The translations under genes and the position numbers were made by a program. Source: Flavobacterium limnophilum (lineage in GTDB: Bacteria; Bacteroidota; Bacteroidia; Flavobacteriales; Flavobacteriaceae). From it: a stretch of 64,000 bases of DNA. Within the stretch, counting starts at the first letter, position 1, and each line of letters begins with the position of its first letter. Below are positions 45,952 through 56,906 of this stretch, piece by piece. The stretch covers positions 3,224,001 through 3,288,000 of the forward strand of contig NZ_CP114289.2 in the NCBI RefSeq assembly GCF_027111315.2. The letters are read 5' to 3'. The notes under the pieces were generated by a model, which saw only the letters and a program-made list of their open reading frames with translations, had not been told where the DNA came from and did not search any database.

Positions 45952-48900
45952 ATGACTGACTTTTTATTTATTAAAAGCAAATCAAAACATATTAAACATC
46001 TGGTTTTTTTACTCCTGATATTTATGTTTTCTACAGGGGCCTATGCCCAAAGAACGGTTTCTGGAATTGTTTCTGATCCATCGGGTCCAATCCCAGGAGT
46101 AAATGTCTCGCTAAAAGGAGATAAAAAAGGGGTATCAACAAATTATGATGGAAAATACACCATCACCAATGTGCCTTCAAACGCAGTACTAGTCTTTAGC
46201 TTCATGGGGTATAAAACCCAAGAAGTAGCTGTAAAAGATCAATCTCAAATCAACATAAAACTGGAAGACGAAGCAAGTGCCTTGAAAGAAGTAGTAGTAA
46301 TTGGATATGGTACCCAAAGAAAAGAAGCGGTTACTGGTTCGGTTGCTTCTATCAGCGGAACGACATTAAGAGATGTGCCGTCCTCAAATATTACGCAAGC
46401 TTTACAAGGACGTCTTGCTGGGGTCGATATTGCTCAGACCTCGACAAAACCAGGTACTTCCATGCAAATTCGTATTCGTGGTGCGCGTTCTTTGTCTGCA
46501 AGTAATGATCCATTGGTGGTTCTTGACGGAATACCTTTTTCAGGATCTTTTACCGACATTAACCCAGGAGATGTTAAGAGTGTTGATATATTAAAAGACG
46601 CCTCTGCTACCGCAATTTACGGATCGCGTGGTGCTAATGGAGTTATATTAGTTACTACTAATAAAGGACAAAAAGGTCAGGCAGCTACATTTTCTTATGA
46701 TCAATTCTATGCTGTAAAAACTGCTTTTGCACAATATGACATGATGAATGGCCCTGAATTTGTTGCATTGCGTAAAGCAGCAACGGCTCCAGGTGCTACT
46801 GCTCCACTTTTTTCAAATGGTCCTGATGAAGCTAACGATGTAAATATAAATTGGCAAGATGAGTTTTACAGAACTGGTATAGAATCAAGTCATAATATAG
46901 CAGTATTAGGTGGGACAGAAAAAGGAACTTATAAATTTAATTTAGGTTATCTTAAGGATGAAGCGATAGTTCCTCAACAAGATTTTGAGCGTATATCATT
47001 GAATGCCAGTATTGATCAAGAAATAGGAGCTTTCCGTTTTGGACTTACTACAAACAATAACTTTTCTATTAATAATGGTGCTAGTATGGGAGTGGGTACA
47101 GTATTGAGTACAACGCCTATTGCTAACCCATATAACTTAGACGGTACGTTGAAAAGAACTGTGAAGATGGCTCAGGATGAAGCTTGGGTAACTACAAGAG
47201 AAACCGTAAATAATTTAGGAGATAAGTGGAAAAATCAAAGTGAAACGATGGCATCCTATAATAATATTTTTATGGAGGTAAAAATACCTGGAATTGAAGG
47301 TTTAAAATATCGTTTGAATGGTGGTTTGAATATCCGTATGAGTACTGGTGGTAGTTATACAGGAGAGGGTGTTTTCAATATCAATCCAACAACTTTTTCA
47401 TCGGCATCTATCAATAACTCAATTTCTAAAAACTGGACAGCGGAAAATATACTAACCTATGATCGTACTTTTGCCGAAAAACATAAAATTAATGTAGTAG
47501 GAATGTTTTCGTCAGAGCAAGGAACCTCTAATAGTTCAAATATTGGTGCAATAAAGATTCCTTCGGATGCTTTTCAATATTACAATTTAGGATATGCTAT
47601 AGGAGAAATTACCATAAACCCAGACTGGCAAGGATATAGCCAAAGTGGTTTAATGTCCTATATGGCTAGAGCTATGTACTCCTATGATGATCGTTATATG
47701 TTGACTGCAACTGTTCGTTCAGATGGTTCGTCAAGATTAGCTGATGGATATGAATGGCATACTTACCCTGCTATATCAGCTGGATGGAACATCGGTAAAG
47801 AATCGTTTTTGAGAGATAACAAATACATTAATCTTTTGAAATTACGTGTAGGATACGGGCAAACTTCAAATCAAGCAGTTAATCCTTATTCAACACTTGG
47901 AAAACTGACAACTAAAAATTATAATTTTGGAGATACTTATGCAGTAGGTTCTTATGTATCTACATTACCAAATTCTGAATTAGGATGGGAATTCTCTACA
48001 ACAATGAATTATGGTTTGGACTTTGGTTTATTTAACAATCGTTTATCAGGTACTGTTGAATATTATGTTACTGATACTGAAGACATCTTGCTAGGTGTAG
48101 GTTTACCGCCAACTTCGGGTGTGGGTAGTTATACTGCAAATATTGGGCAAACTCAAAACAAAGGTTATGAAATTTCGCTAAGTGGTACAATAATCGACAA
48201 TCTTAATGGTTGGACTTGGGATGCTGGTGTGAATTTTTATTCTAACGAAAACGAATTGGTCGCTCTAGCCACTGGGCAAACAAGAGATGAGGGTAATGGA
48301 TGGTTTGTTGGTTCTCCTATTAATGTAATTTATGACTATGAAAAAATAGGACTTTGGCAGCAAGGTGATGCAAATTTAACTAAGTATGAGCCAGGAGGAA
48401 ATGTAGGTATGATTAAGGTGAAATACACAGGTGATTTTAATCCAGACGGAACACCAACAAGACAAATTGGCGCAGCTGACCGTCAGATTATAAAAGTTGA
48501 TCCTGATTTTCAAGGTGGTTTTAATACACGTGTAGCCTACAAAGGATTTGATTTAAGTGCGGTAGCTGCATTTCAAAGCGGAGGAACATTAATCAGTACA
48601 CTTTATGGATCAGCAGGATACCTTAATATGTTAACAGGACGTAGAAATAACATAAAAGTTGATTACTGGACACCAGACAATACAGATGCCAAATATCCAA
48701 GACCTGGTGGAATACAAAGTGGTGATAATCCAAAATATGGTTCTACACTAGGCTATTTTGATGCGACATACCTAAAAATTCGCACCATTACATTTGGTTA
48801 TAATTTTGACCAAAAATTAATTAAAAATACTGGTATTGATAAACTACGTTTATATTGTACAGCACAAAATCCATTTGTATTTTTCTCGGATTATCATAAA

Positions 48901-49041
48901 GAATCAGGAATGGATCCTGAAACAAACTCATACGGTGACGAAAATCAAGCCGTAGCTTCATATAATAGACGTCTTCTTACGATTTCGGCTAATACACCAT
49001 CAACTCGTAACTTTTTGATTGGTTTAAATCTAACATTTTAA
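45952..49041 (+). CDS. SusC-family TonB-dependent transporter, third pair
   Basis: A 1,029-residue outer-membrane importer. Signal peptide MTDFLFIKSKSKHIKHLVFL with cleavage after AYAQ, preceded by an unusually polar n-region. The carboxypeptidase-regulatory-like domain is at about 34-115 (VSGIVSDPSGPIPGVNVSLK), the TonB box is LKEVVVIGYGTQRKEAV, and the plug is at about 125-250 (MQIRIRGARSLSASNDPLVV, YGSRGANGVILVTTNKG). The barrel ends NFLIGLNLTF. It heads the plus-strand branch divergent from the xus operon, with its SusD 12 nt downstream. Side-chain enzymes follow, so it may import decorated xylan fragments. This division between the importers is inference. Confidence 0.96.
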   Translation: MTDFLFIKSKSKHIKHLVFLLLIFMFSTGAYAQRTVSGIVSDPSGPIPGVNVSLKGDKKGVSTNYDGKYTITNVPSNAVLVFSFMGYKTQEVAVKDQSQINIKLEDEASALKEVVVIGYGTQRKEAVTGSVASISGTTLRDVPSSNITQALQGRLAGVDIAQTSTKPGTSMQIRIRGARSLSASNDPLVVLDGIPFSGSFTDINPGDVKSVDILKDASATAIYGSRGANGVILVTTNKGQKGQAATFSYDQFYAVKTAFAQYDMMNGPEFVALRKAATAPGATAPLFSNGPDEANDVNINWQDEFYRTGIESSHNIAVLGGTEKGTYKFNLGYLKDEAIVPQQDFERISLNASIDQEIGAFRFGLTTNNNFSINNGASMGVGTVLSTTPIANPYNLDGTLKRTVKMAQDEAWVTTRETVNNLGDKWKNQSETMASYNNIFMEVKIPGIEGLKYRLNGGLNIRMSTGGSYTGEGVFNINPTTFSSASINNSISKNWTAENILTYDRTFAEKHKINVVGMFSSEQGTSNSSNIGAIKIPSDAFQYYNLGYAIGEITINPDWQGYSQSGLMSYMARAMYSYDDRYMLTATVRSDGSSRLADGYEWHTYPAISAGWNIGKESFLRDNKYINLLKLRVGYGQTSNQAVNPYSTLGKLTTKNYNFGDTYAVGSYVSTLPNSELGWEFSTTMNYGLDFGLFNNRLSGTVEYYVTDTEDILLGVGLPPTSGVGSYTANIGQTQNKGYEISLSGTIIDNLNGWTWDAGVNFYSNENELVALATGQTRDEGNGWFVGSPINVIYDYEKIGLWQQGDANLTKYEPGGNVGMIKVKYTGDFNPDGTPTRQIGAADRQIIKVDPDFQGGFNTRVAYKGFDLSAVAAFQSGGTLISTLYGSAGYLNMLTGRRNNIKVDYWTPDNTDAKYPRPGGIQSGDNPKYGSTLGYFDATYLKIRTITFGYNFDQKLIKNTGIDKLRLYCTAQNPFVFFSDYHKESGMDPETNSYGDENQAVASYNRRLLTISANTPSTRNFLIGLNLTF

Positions 49042-49053
49042 AAAAGGAAAATC

Positions 49054-50988
49054 ATGAAACTTATAAAAATAAAAACTATAGTAGCAACAGCCCTATTGAC
49101 GTTAGTCTTAGGGGGATGCAACGATAATATTTTGGATGAACAGCCAAGAAGCATTTATGAACCAGGATATTTTAAAACTGAAAAAGGGGTTCAAGGAGGA
49201 ATAACATACATGTATTTCCACTTGCGTAATCTTTATGGGCAAGCCTACTATTACAACTCCTTAATTACAGGTACCGACGAAGCAACTTATGGAGCAAGTG
49301 CGGATGGTAACTTTAAGGATATGGATCTTTCTGGTGCCGGCTCAATTATATCAACTAGCTACCCAACAAGTATATTGTGGGGAACTGTGTTTCCAAACAT
49401 TAACACCGCTAGTGGGGTTATCGAAAATGCAGCCGCAGCTGGTTTTGCAGAATCTTTAATTTCTGAAGCCAGATTTTTCAGAGCATTCGATTACTTTTTG
49501 TTAGTGCAAACTTATGGTGGAGTGCCTTTAGATTTGGGTGCTGGAGAACTTAAGTTCAACACGAGTACTTCAAGATTTTCTGTTAGAAATACTGTGCCTC
49601 AAGTTTACACCAAAGCGATATTTCCTGATTTGATAAAAGCTGTAAATAATTTGCCTACAGCTCCACGTTTAACAGGAACTGTAACTAAAACAACTGCAAG
49701 ATTATTTCTAGCAAAAGCCTATCTTACTTATGCTTGGTGGCTTCAAAACCCTAATAACATCCCTACTTATCCTGAAACACCTCGTGTTGACCCTGACGGA
49801 CATGATGCGGCTTGGTATTTTCAACAAGCCTATAATGTTGCTACTGAAGGCATAGATGGTGCAGGTAGTACTTATGCTTTGCAAGCTACTTATTATGATG
49901 TCAATGTAGCTACAAATGATCGTAACAAAGAGATGTTGTTATATGCAGATCACACGGAGAAAAGTGAAGTTTACAACGGATCAAGCCTTACTTTTGGTAG
50001 TGGTGGAGCTCCAGATAATTTTGCAAGTTGGATGTTGACATGGAACTATACAGATCTTAAAAGTTCTGGAGTTTTTTCTGTTCAACGTGAAGCTGTACAA
50101 CCCTTAGGTCGTCCATGGGTGCGTATGGCACCAACAATTAACGTTTTTGAAAAAACATTTGCTGACAAAACAAATGATTCTCGCTATGATGGTACTTTTA
50201 CAACGGTATATCGTGGTAACTGGAACAAAGCTGGTAATGCAAGTGCTACATTAAACAATGCAAATGGTTTGCCAGTTGCGCCAGGTGGAGCAATATTAAC
50301 TTTCTTGGACAGTGAACCATCTACTCCTATTACTTATCCTAGTGGAAGTGGTGCAAATAATGTTGGAGCAGGTGAATTACCTGGCAGATCTGATTATGTA
50401 ATTTCTCCACGTGGTATTAGTAGAATAGTTTATCCAGGATTATGGAAAATAGGTCCATACCGTACTGATAATGGAACTGGTTTAGGCCAACCAAATGCGG
50501 GTAGTACACGCCCTTTTCCTGTGGCTAAATTCTCTGAATTTTACTTCGTAGCTGCTGAGGCTGCTGTAAAAGGCGCTACAACAAAAGCAGGTAAAAGTGC
50601 TAGAGAATTAATTAATGTTATTCGTGCTCGTGCTGGAAAATGGAGATTTGACAACAACGGAAATGTTGCCAAAGTTGCAGATAATAGTGCAGCAATGATT
50701 GCTGCCACACCAGCAACTATTGACATTAACTATATTTTAGAGGAACGTTCAAGAGAGTTTTATGGTGAAGGATATCGTTGGTTTGATTTGGTTCGTACCC
50801 AAAAATGGGAAGAACTTGCATCAAGTTATGAAATTTGTGGAGCTTCAAAAGGGAATCATACAGCTGTAAAGGTAAATAGAACCATTTTGAAATATCAATA
50901 TATACGCCCAATTCCGCAAGGACAGATTGATGCTATGATCATGACACCTGAACAGAAAAAAGCGTATCAAAATCCGAGTTACAATTAG
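49054..50988 (+). CDS. SusD-family lipoprotein, third pair
   Basis: A 644-residue SusD/RagB protein partnering the SusC 12 nt upstream. The lipoprotein signal MKLIKIKTIVATALLTLVLG ends in GGC and is followed by NDNILDEQPRSIYEPGYFKT. Helical repeats include ESLISEARFFRAFDYFLLVQ, and AKAYLTYAWWLQNP provides aromatic residues. The C-terminal signature is YILEERSREFYGEGYRWFDL and YQYIRPIPQGQIDAM. A strong terminator follows, so SusC and SusD form a two-gene unit separate from the GH115 gene. Substrate is inferred as branched xylan from neighbours only. Confidence 0.95.
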   Translation: MKLIKIKTIVATALLTLVLGGCNDNILDEQPRSIYEPGYFKTEKGVQGGITYMYFHLRNLYGQAYYYNSLITGTDEATYGASADGNFKDMDLSGAGSIISTSYPTSILWGTVFPNINTASGVIENAAAAGFAESLISEARFFRAFDYFLLVQTYGGVPLDLGAGELKFNTSTSRFSVRNTVPQVYTKAIFPDLIKAVNNLPTAPRLTGTVTKTTARLFLAKAYLTYAWWLQNPNNIPTYPETPRVDPDGHDAAWYFQQAYNVATEGIDGAGSTYALQATYYDVNVATNDRNKEMLLYADHTEKSEVYNGSSLTFGSGGAPDNFASWMLTWNYTDLKSSGVFSVQREAVQPLGRPWVRMAPTINVFEKTFADKTNDSRYDGTFTTVYRGNWNKAGNASATLNNANGLPVAPGGAILTFLDSEPSTPITYPSGSGANNVGAGELPGRSDYVISPRGISRIVYPGLWKIGPYRTDNGTGLGQPNAGSTRPFPVAKFSEFYFVAAEAAVKGATTKAGKSARELINVIRARAGKWRFDNNGNVAKVADNSAAMIAATPATIDINYILEERSREFYGEGYRWFDLVRTQKWEELASSYEICGASKGNHTAVKVNRTILKYQYIRPIPQGQIDAMIMTPEQKKAYQNPSYN

Positions 50989-51111
50989 TATAAACATTGT
51001 CCAACAGGAATATCCTTAATACAAAATAATTGTTTTAAAATTTTATAAAAATTTTAAAATCAAACAGTTATCACAACAATATGAATTAGTAGTTAGTAGT
51101 TAGTTTTTTTT
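50989..51111. other. Spacer before the SusD terminator
   Basis: AT-rich, without a gene. A short TAGTAGTTAGTAGTTAG direct repeat lies just upstream of the terminator hairpin. Confidence 0.3.
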
Positions 51112-51156
51112 TATACCAAAAAGTCGAGAGCTGGTTACTCTCTTCTTTTTGGTATA
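51112..51156 (+). terminator. Terminator of the third SusC/D unit
   Basis: A two-part hairpin: TATACCAAAAAG (51112-51123) with CTTTTTGGTATA (51145-51156), and inside it GAGAG (51126-51130) with CTCTC (51138-51142). It is followed by CTTTTTTC. It lies 123 nt after the SusD stop. No clear promoter was found between it and the GH115 start. Confidence 0.78.
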
Positions 51157-51290
51157 CTTTTTTCAGATTATTAAACACCTCAAACAAAAAATTAGCCGTG
51201 ATTTAGTCTCTATTGCTTTTTGAATTTTTATAAAAATTTTGATAAAAATTCAACCCTTAGAATATCAATTTTTATTAAATTATTACTCTT

Positions 51291-54260
51291 ATGATTTCAA
51301 AAACAATTAACAACGCATTTTGTCTTTTTGGCTTTCGTTTTTTGCTTTGTCTTTCTTTAACGATTTTCCTTCCATCTACAGCTTTGGCAATTGGAGAACC
51401 ATCTTATATTTCAACCACTGGAGACAAAAATTTCTTCACTCTTTCTGCTACTGGCAAATCAAGTCCACTATTCATTGGTTCAAATGATTATCCAGGTGTA
51501 ATACGAGCCTTAAAAGATTTGCAATCCGATATTAAAAAGGTGACCAATTATGCGCCAAATATTGTTTTCGACAAATTGCCAACAAACAAACAAATAGTAA
51601 TCATAGGCACCTATGGCAAAAACCCCATTATTGACCAATTAGTAAAAAACAAAAAAATTGACCTTAAAGATATTGTGGGCAAATGGGAAGCCTATACCAT
51701 TCAAACAGTGGAAAAGCCCTTTCCAGGAATTGACAGAGCCCTCATTATTGTGGGCAACGACAAACGCGGAACCATCTATGGAATATATGATTTGTCACAA
51801 CAAATCGGTGTTTCACCTTGGCATTTCTGGGCGGATGTGCCAGTCCCTCATAAAGCGGCATTATACGTAAAACCAATAAAACACACCCAATCCCCAAGCG
51901 TAAAATACAGGGGGATATTTATAAACGATGAAGCTCCGGCATTGAGCAATTGGATAAAAGAAAAATACGGCATGGTAAAACCCAGCCAAAATCCACCCAT
52001 CGGCAATGGAGTGGTAAATTACGGTTCCGAGTTTTATGCCAAAATTTTTGAACTAATGCTAAGAATAAAAGCCAACTATTTGTGGCCAGCCATGTGGAAT
52101 AATGCCTTTAATGAAGATGATGCCAAAAACTCCCGCCTAGCCGATGAATACGGCATTGTAATGGGAACCTCACATCAAGAGCCAATGATTCGTTCCCAAC
52201 AAGAATGGGATAGACGCTACTACAAAACTATAGGACATTGGGATTATAATAAACATCCTGATACCCTAACAAAATTTTGGAGCGAAGGAGTTCGACGTAA
52301 CAAAAACTATGAAAGCATAATCACAATGGGACTTCGTGGCGCCAATGATTCGGAAATGAAAGGCGACATCAAGACCAATATTGCGATGGTCGAAGAAATT
52401 GTGAACCAACAACAAAAAATTATTGCCAAAGAAATGAATCCGGACATTACCCAAGTTCCCCAATCTTGGTGTTTGTACAAAGAAATCATGGATTATTATA
52501 ATGAAGGCATGAAAGTGCCCGCTAATATTACGTTATTGTGGGCCGATGACAACTGGGGCAACATTCGCAGACTGCCTACACCTGAAGAACGCTTACGAGC
52601 TGGAGGTTCGGGAGTGTACTACCATTTTGACTATCACGGCGGGCCGCGTAGCTACGAATGGATAAACACGAATCCAATTTCCAAAATTTGGGATCAAATG
52701 TCGCTTGCCAAACAATACGGAGCCGACAGAATCTGGATTGTAAATGTGGGTCACTTCAAAGGATATGAATTACCTATGGAGTATTTTATGAGCCTTGCTT
52801 GGGACACCAATAAATGGACCAATTCCAATATAAACGAATATACCCGCTTGTGGGTCACCCGAGAATTTGGTGCCGAGTATGCTAATGAAATTGCCGATAT
52901 TCTATCCAAATACACGAAATACAATGGACGTCGAAAAATAGAATCATTGACTCCAAAAACATATAGTTTGGTAAATTATCTTGAAGCTGAAAATGTAGTA
53001 GCCGATTTTAATAAAATCACCGCTCAAGCCGAAGCTATTTATGCAAAATTACCAAAAGAAAAAAGAGACGCTTTTTACCAGATTGTAGTATTCCCAACCA
53101 AAGCCAGTGCATTGGTAAACGAATTGTATTATACCGCCGCAAGAAATAATTTGTATGCCAGCCAAAAACGTGTAAGTGCCAATGCCATGGCAGAGCAAAC
53201 TCGTGAACTTTTCAAAAAAGACACCACATTGATGAACCATTACAACACCATTTATGCCGATGGAAGATGGAATCATTTTATGGATCAAACCCATCTTGGC
53301 TACAATAATTGGATGCCGCCAAAAGAAAACAGCTTGAGAGCTGTTCCCTTGCTGGATGTTCAACCATTAGCGGAAGCTTCAATGGGGATAAGTCTCCCAG
53401 GAACAGAGGCTAGTTGGCCAGGTTCTCCAGAAAAAGCTGTTCTTCCCGAGTTGGATATTTTCAACAACAAAGAGCAGTTTATCGAAATTTTTAATCGTGG
53501 AAAAATTCCGTTTGAATACAGCATCAAAACCGATGCCCCTTGGTTAACTTTTAGCGAAAGCAAAGGCAAAATCGACCAAACAGACAAACGCATCTGGGTT
53601 AAATTAAATGAAAAACTATTGCCTAAAGGAAAAACTCAAGCCAAAATCACCCTTTCGGGTGCTGGTCAAGAAGTTTCTATAAGTGTTCAGGCATTTAATC
53701 CTGAAGACAATAATATAAAAGGATTTGTGGAAAGTGGCGGATTAATTGCCATTGAAGCCGAGCATTTTTCAAAAAACAAAGAAGAAGGCGAACGCAAATG
53801 GATTAAAATTGAAGACTATGGGCTAACCCTATCCGGTATGAGAGCCACGGCACCCGCCAATATTCTTGCAGCAACGCCCAAAAAAGAGGCTCCATGTTTG
53901 GAATATCCAGTGTATTTGTTTTCAAAAGACGCAATTGAAATCACCATAGTTACTTCGCCTCTACTCAATTTCATCCCCAACAAAGACATTAAATTTGCCA
54001 TTTCGTTTGATGATCAAGAACCACAATATGTAACCAATGTGCCTAATGATTATAAAATAAATTCTCCAGAATGGTCCAAAGCCGTAGTCGATCAAGCCAG
54101 ACAATCAAAATTAAAAATTAATGTACCTCAAGCAGGTTTTCACACCTTGAAAGTTTGGATGGTAGATCCTGGAATAGTTTTGGAAAAAATAATTATCAAT
54201 ACAGGCGGTTTAAAACCAAGTTATCTAGGCCCCAAAGAGAGTTATTTTAAAAAACAATAA
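51291..54260 (+). CDS. GH115 alpha-glucuronidase
   Basis: A 989-residue secreted enzyme that removes (4-O-methyl-)glucuronic acid from internal as well as terminal xylose units, complementing the GH67. The signal peptide spans the first 33 residues (cleavage near TALAI). An N-terminal domain (about 35-190, PLFIGSNDYPGVIRALKDLQ) precedes the barrel (about 195-560). The barrel carries the family signatures KYRGIFINDEAPALSNW, RIKANYLWPAMWNNAFNEDD, GIVMGTSHQEPMIRSQQEW and TLLWADDNWGNIRRLP. A helical domain (about 565-695) and a C-terminal beta-rich part (about 720-985, including a CBM-like module from GGLIAIEAEHFSKN) complete the usual GH115 layout. Length is normal. A dead remnant of a second GH115 lies at 26894-27048. 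Confidence 0.96.
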   Translation: MISKTINNAFCLFGFRFLLCLSLTIFLPSTALAIGEPSYISTTGDKNFFTLSATGKSSPLFIGSNDYPGVIRALKDLQSDIKKVTNYAPNIVFDKLPTNKQIVIIGTYGKNPIIDQLVKNKKIDLKDIVGKWEAYTIQTVEKPFPGIDRALIIVGNDKRGTIYGIYDLSQQIGVSPWHFWADVPVPHKAALYVKPIKHTQSPSVKYRGIFINDEAPALSNWIKEKYGMVKPSQNPPIGNGVVNYGSEFYAKIFELMLRIKANYLWPAMWNNAFNEDDAKNSRLADEYGIVMGTSHQEPMIRSQQEWDRRYYKTIGHWDYNKHPDTLTKFWSEGVRRNKNYESIITMGLRGANDSEMKGDIKTNIAMVEEIVNQQQKIIAKEMNPDITQVPQSWCLYKEIMDYYNEGMKVPANITLLWADDNWGNIRRLPTPEERLRAGGSGVYYHFDYHGGPRSYEWINTNPISKIWDQMSLAKQYGADRIWIVNVGHFKGYELPMEYFMSLAWDTNKWTNSNINEYTRLWVTREFGAEYANEIADILSKYTKYNGRRKIESLTPKTYSLVNYLEAENVVADFNKITAQAEAIYAKLPKEKRDAFYQIVVFPTKASALVNELYYTAARNNLYASQKRVSANAMAEQTRELFKKDTTLMNHYNTIYADGRWNHFMDQTHLGYNNWMPPKENSLRAVPLLDVQPLAEASMGISLPGTEASWPGSPEKAVLPELDIFNNKEQFIEIFNRGKIPFEYSIKTDAPWLTFSESKGKIDQTDKRIWVKLNEKLLPKGKTQAKITLSGAGQEVSISVQAFNPEDNNIKGFVESGGLIAIEAEHFSKNKEEGERKWIKIEDYGLTLSGMRATAPANILAATPKKEAPCLEYPVYLFSKDAIEITIVTSPLLNFIPNKDIKFAISFDDQEPQYVTNVPNDYKINSPEWSKAVVDQARQSKLKINVPQAGFHTLKVWMVDPGIVLEKIIINTGGLKPSYLGPKESYFKKQ

Positions 54261-54270
54261 AAACTTTTTT

Positions 54271-54317
54271 AAAAAAATTCATGGACGTAAACACGTTTTA
54301 CGACATGAATTTTTTTT
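54271..54317 (+). terminator. Terminator after GH115
   Basis: A 13-bp stem AAAAAAATTCATG / CATGAATTTTTTT (54271-54283 and 54305-54317) with further CGTAAA/TTTACG pairing inside and a T-rich end, starting 10 nt after the GH115 stop. Confidence 0.75.
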
Positions 54318-54402
54318 CAAAAATTTTTAAGTGTATATTTAACACATATTTTACGATAAACATTTACAACACATCATCAATGTCCAAAATCAGTTGTTTA
54401 CA

Positions 54403-56862
54403 ATGAAAAAAACATTTATAATAATCTTGTTTTTAGCTTTTTCAACGGGATTCTCTCAGAAAAGCCAAAATCTAAAACTCTGGTATAATCAGCCTTCAGG
54501 AGATATTTGGGAAAATGCCCTGCCCATTGGCAATGGCCGTTTGGGAGCCATGATTTATGGCAATGTTGACAAGGAAATAATTCAGCTCAACGAGCATACA
54601 GTGTGGAGCGGCAGTCCAAATCGCAACGACAATCCTGATGCTTTGCAAGCGCTCCCCGAAATCAGAAAACTTATATTTGAGGGAAAACACAAGGATGCCG
54701 AGAAGCTTGCCAATCAAACGATGATAACCAAGAAATCACACGGACAGATGTTTCAGCCTGTGGGGAATCTGAATCTGATTTTTAACGACCATAAAAATTA
54801 CACCAATTACCATCGAGAACTTGATATAGAAAGAGCAGTCGCCAAAACGACTTACACAGTCAATGATGTTACCTACACCCGCGAAACTTTCGCTTCTTTA
54901 TCTGACAGACTTATTGTAATGCGGATATCGGCAAGCAAGCCAGAAAGCCTTTCTTTTACAGCCAATTACACCTCTCCTTACGAGAAAAAAAACTTTGGCA
55001 CAAGTCCGAATAAAGACCTGATTATTAGCGGCACTACCAGCGATCACGAAACCGTAAAAGGAATGGTCAAATATAAAGGAATCACACGCATCAAACTTGA
55101 CGGAGGTTCCCTTTCTTCCACAAATACCGAACTTAACGTAAAAAAGGCAACCACTGCTACCATCTATATATCGATAGCCACAAATTTTAACAATTATAAA
55201 GACATCAGCGGTGATGAAAACAAAAGAGCTTTAGATTATATGAACAAAGCTTTTCCAAAATCATATCCCAATCTATTGAAAAGTCACATAGCGGCTTATC
55301 AAAAGTATTTTAATCGTGTGAAATTAGATTTAGGCACTACTCTAGCAGCCAACTTGCCAACGGATCAACGCCTGAAAAACTTCAGAAATACGAATGATCA
55401 ACAATTTGTAACACTTTATTATCAGTATGGTCGATATTTACTCATTTCTTCATCACAACCCGGAGGCCAACCTGCCAATCTTCAAGGAATTTGGAATAAA
55501 AATACAAATCCGGCTTGGGACAGCAAATACACCATTAATATCAATGCCGAAATGAATTACTGGCCTGCTGAAAAGACCAATCTTTCCGAATTACACCAAC
55601 CTTTCTTGCAAATGGTAAAAGATTTATCCGTAACAGGACAAGAAACAGCCAAAACCATGTATGGTGCCAGAGGCTGGATGGCGCATCACAACACCGATAT
55701 TTGGCGCGCTACTGGTGCTGTAGATGGTGCTTTTTGGGGGCTATGGACTGCAGGAGGCGGATGGACCAGTCAACATTTGTGGGAGCATTATCTCTACACT
55801 GGCGACAAAGCATTTTTGGCATCGGTTTACCCGGCTATAAAAGGTGCCGCTTTATTTTATGTTGATTTTCTGGTAGAACATCCTAAATATAAATGGCTCG
55901 TAATAAATCCTGGGAATTCTCCCGAAAACGCACCCCAAGCCCACAATGGTTCCTCTTTAGATGCCGGAACAACCATGGATACTCAAATTGTTTTTGACGT
56001 ATTTAGCACAACCATACGCGCAGCACAAATCCTGAACGAAGATGCCACTTTAATGGACAAATTAAAACAAATGCGAAGCCGATTGGCACCGATGCATATT
56101 GGAAAATACAACCAACTTCAGGAATGGATCGACGACATTGATGACCCTAAAGACAATCACCGTCATGTGTCGCATTTATACGGATTATTTCCATCTAATC
56201 AAATATCAGCCTACAGAACTCCTGAATTATTTGCAGCGTCAAAAAACACCTTACTGCAACGTGGTGATGTATCTACCGGTTGGAGCATGGGTTGGAAAAT
56301 CAATTGGTGGGCAAAATTGCAAGATGGCAATCACGCCTATTCTCTTATCAAAAATCAACTAACTCCTTTAGGGGTAAATGTAGGAGGTGGAGGCACTTAC
56401 AACAACCTTTTTGATGCGCATCCGCCATTTCAAATTGACGGAAACTTTGGTTGTACCTCTGGAATCACGGAAATGCTTGTTCAAAGTTCAGATGGCGCCA
56501 TTCATTTGCTTCCTGCCCTACCCGAGGTCTGGAAAGAGGGTACTGTCAAAGGCATACGAGCCAGAGGTGGATTTGAAGTAGTCGAAATGCAATGGAAAGA
56601 TGCCAAACTTATAAAATTGGTTGTAAAATCAACACTTGGAGGTAATTTGAGACTGCGTTTGCCCAATGCCATGAAACAAAATTCGGGTGCGGATTTATTG
56701 GATGCCAAAGGTGAAAATCCTAACCCTTTTTATTTTGTTGCAGAAACACCAACTTCTATTATATCTGAAAAAGCCACTATTAAGCCGCTTGAGCTTAAAC
56801 CAACCATTGTTGTTGACATCCCAACAAAAAAAGGAACTATTATAACGCTAATAAGCCAATAA
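54403..56862 (+). CDS. GH95 alpha-L-fucosidase / alpha-L-galactosidase
   Basis: An 819-residue secreted enzyme. The ATG at 54403 gives [19 protein letters not shown]; a TTG nine bases earlier is in frame but unneeded. The N-terminal GH95 domain ([34 protein letters not shown]) leads to the (alpha/alpha)6 barrel. Catalytic residues can be placed: N379 and N381 in NINAEMNYW, acid E508 in PGNSPENA, and D679 in [10 protein letters not shown]95 inverts configuration and releases L-fucose or L-galactose. In xylan loci of gut Bacteroides, GH95 enzymes act as alpha-L-galactosidases on complex arabinoxylan, so that activity is favoured here by context. The choice cannot be made from the sequence alone. 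A CE6-like esterase follows 44 nt later. Confidence 0.93.
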   Translation: MKKTFIIILFLAFSTGFSQKSQNLKLWYNQPSGDIWENALPIGNGRLGAMIYGNVDKEIIQLNEHTVWSGSPNRNDNPDALQALPEIRKLIFEGKHKDAEKLANQTMITKKSHGQMFQPVGNLNLIFNDHKNYTNYHRELDIERAVAKTTYTVNDVTYTRETFASLSDRLIVMRISASKPESLSFTANYTSPYEKKNFGTSPNKDLIISGTTSDHETVKGMVKYKGITRIKLDGGSLSSTNTELNVKKATTATIYISIATNFNNYKDISGDENKRALDYMNKAFPKSYPNLLKSHIAAYQKYFNRVKLDLGTTLAANLPTDQRLKNFRNTNDQQFVTLYYQYGRYLLISSSQPGGQPANLQGIWNKNTNPAWDSKYTININAEMNYWPAEKTNLSELHQPFLQMVKDLSVTGQETAKTMYGARGWMAHHNTDIWRATGAVDGAFWGLWTAGGGWTSQHLWEHYLYTGDKAFLASVYPAIKGAALFYVDFLVEHPKYKWLVINPGNSPENAPQAHNGSSLDAGTTMDTQIVFDVFSTTIRAAQILNEDATLMDKLKQMRSRLAPMHIGKYNQLQEWIDDIDDPKDNHRHVSHLYGLFPSNQISAYRTPELFAASKNTLLQRGDVSTGWSMGWKINWWAKLQDGNHAYSLIKNQLTPLGVNVGGGGTYNNLFDAHPPFQIDGNFGCTSGITEMLVQSSDGAIHLLPALPEVWKEGTVKGIRARGGFEVVEMQWKDAKLIKLVVKSTLGGNLRLRLPNAMKQNSGADLLDAKGENPNPFYFVAETPTSIISEKATIKPLELKPTIVVDIPTKKGTIITLISQ

Positions 56863-56906
56863 AAATAATTTTTAAACTATTAAAAACAATTTAAACTTTA
56901 AAAAAA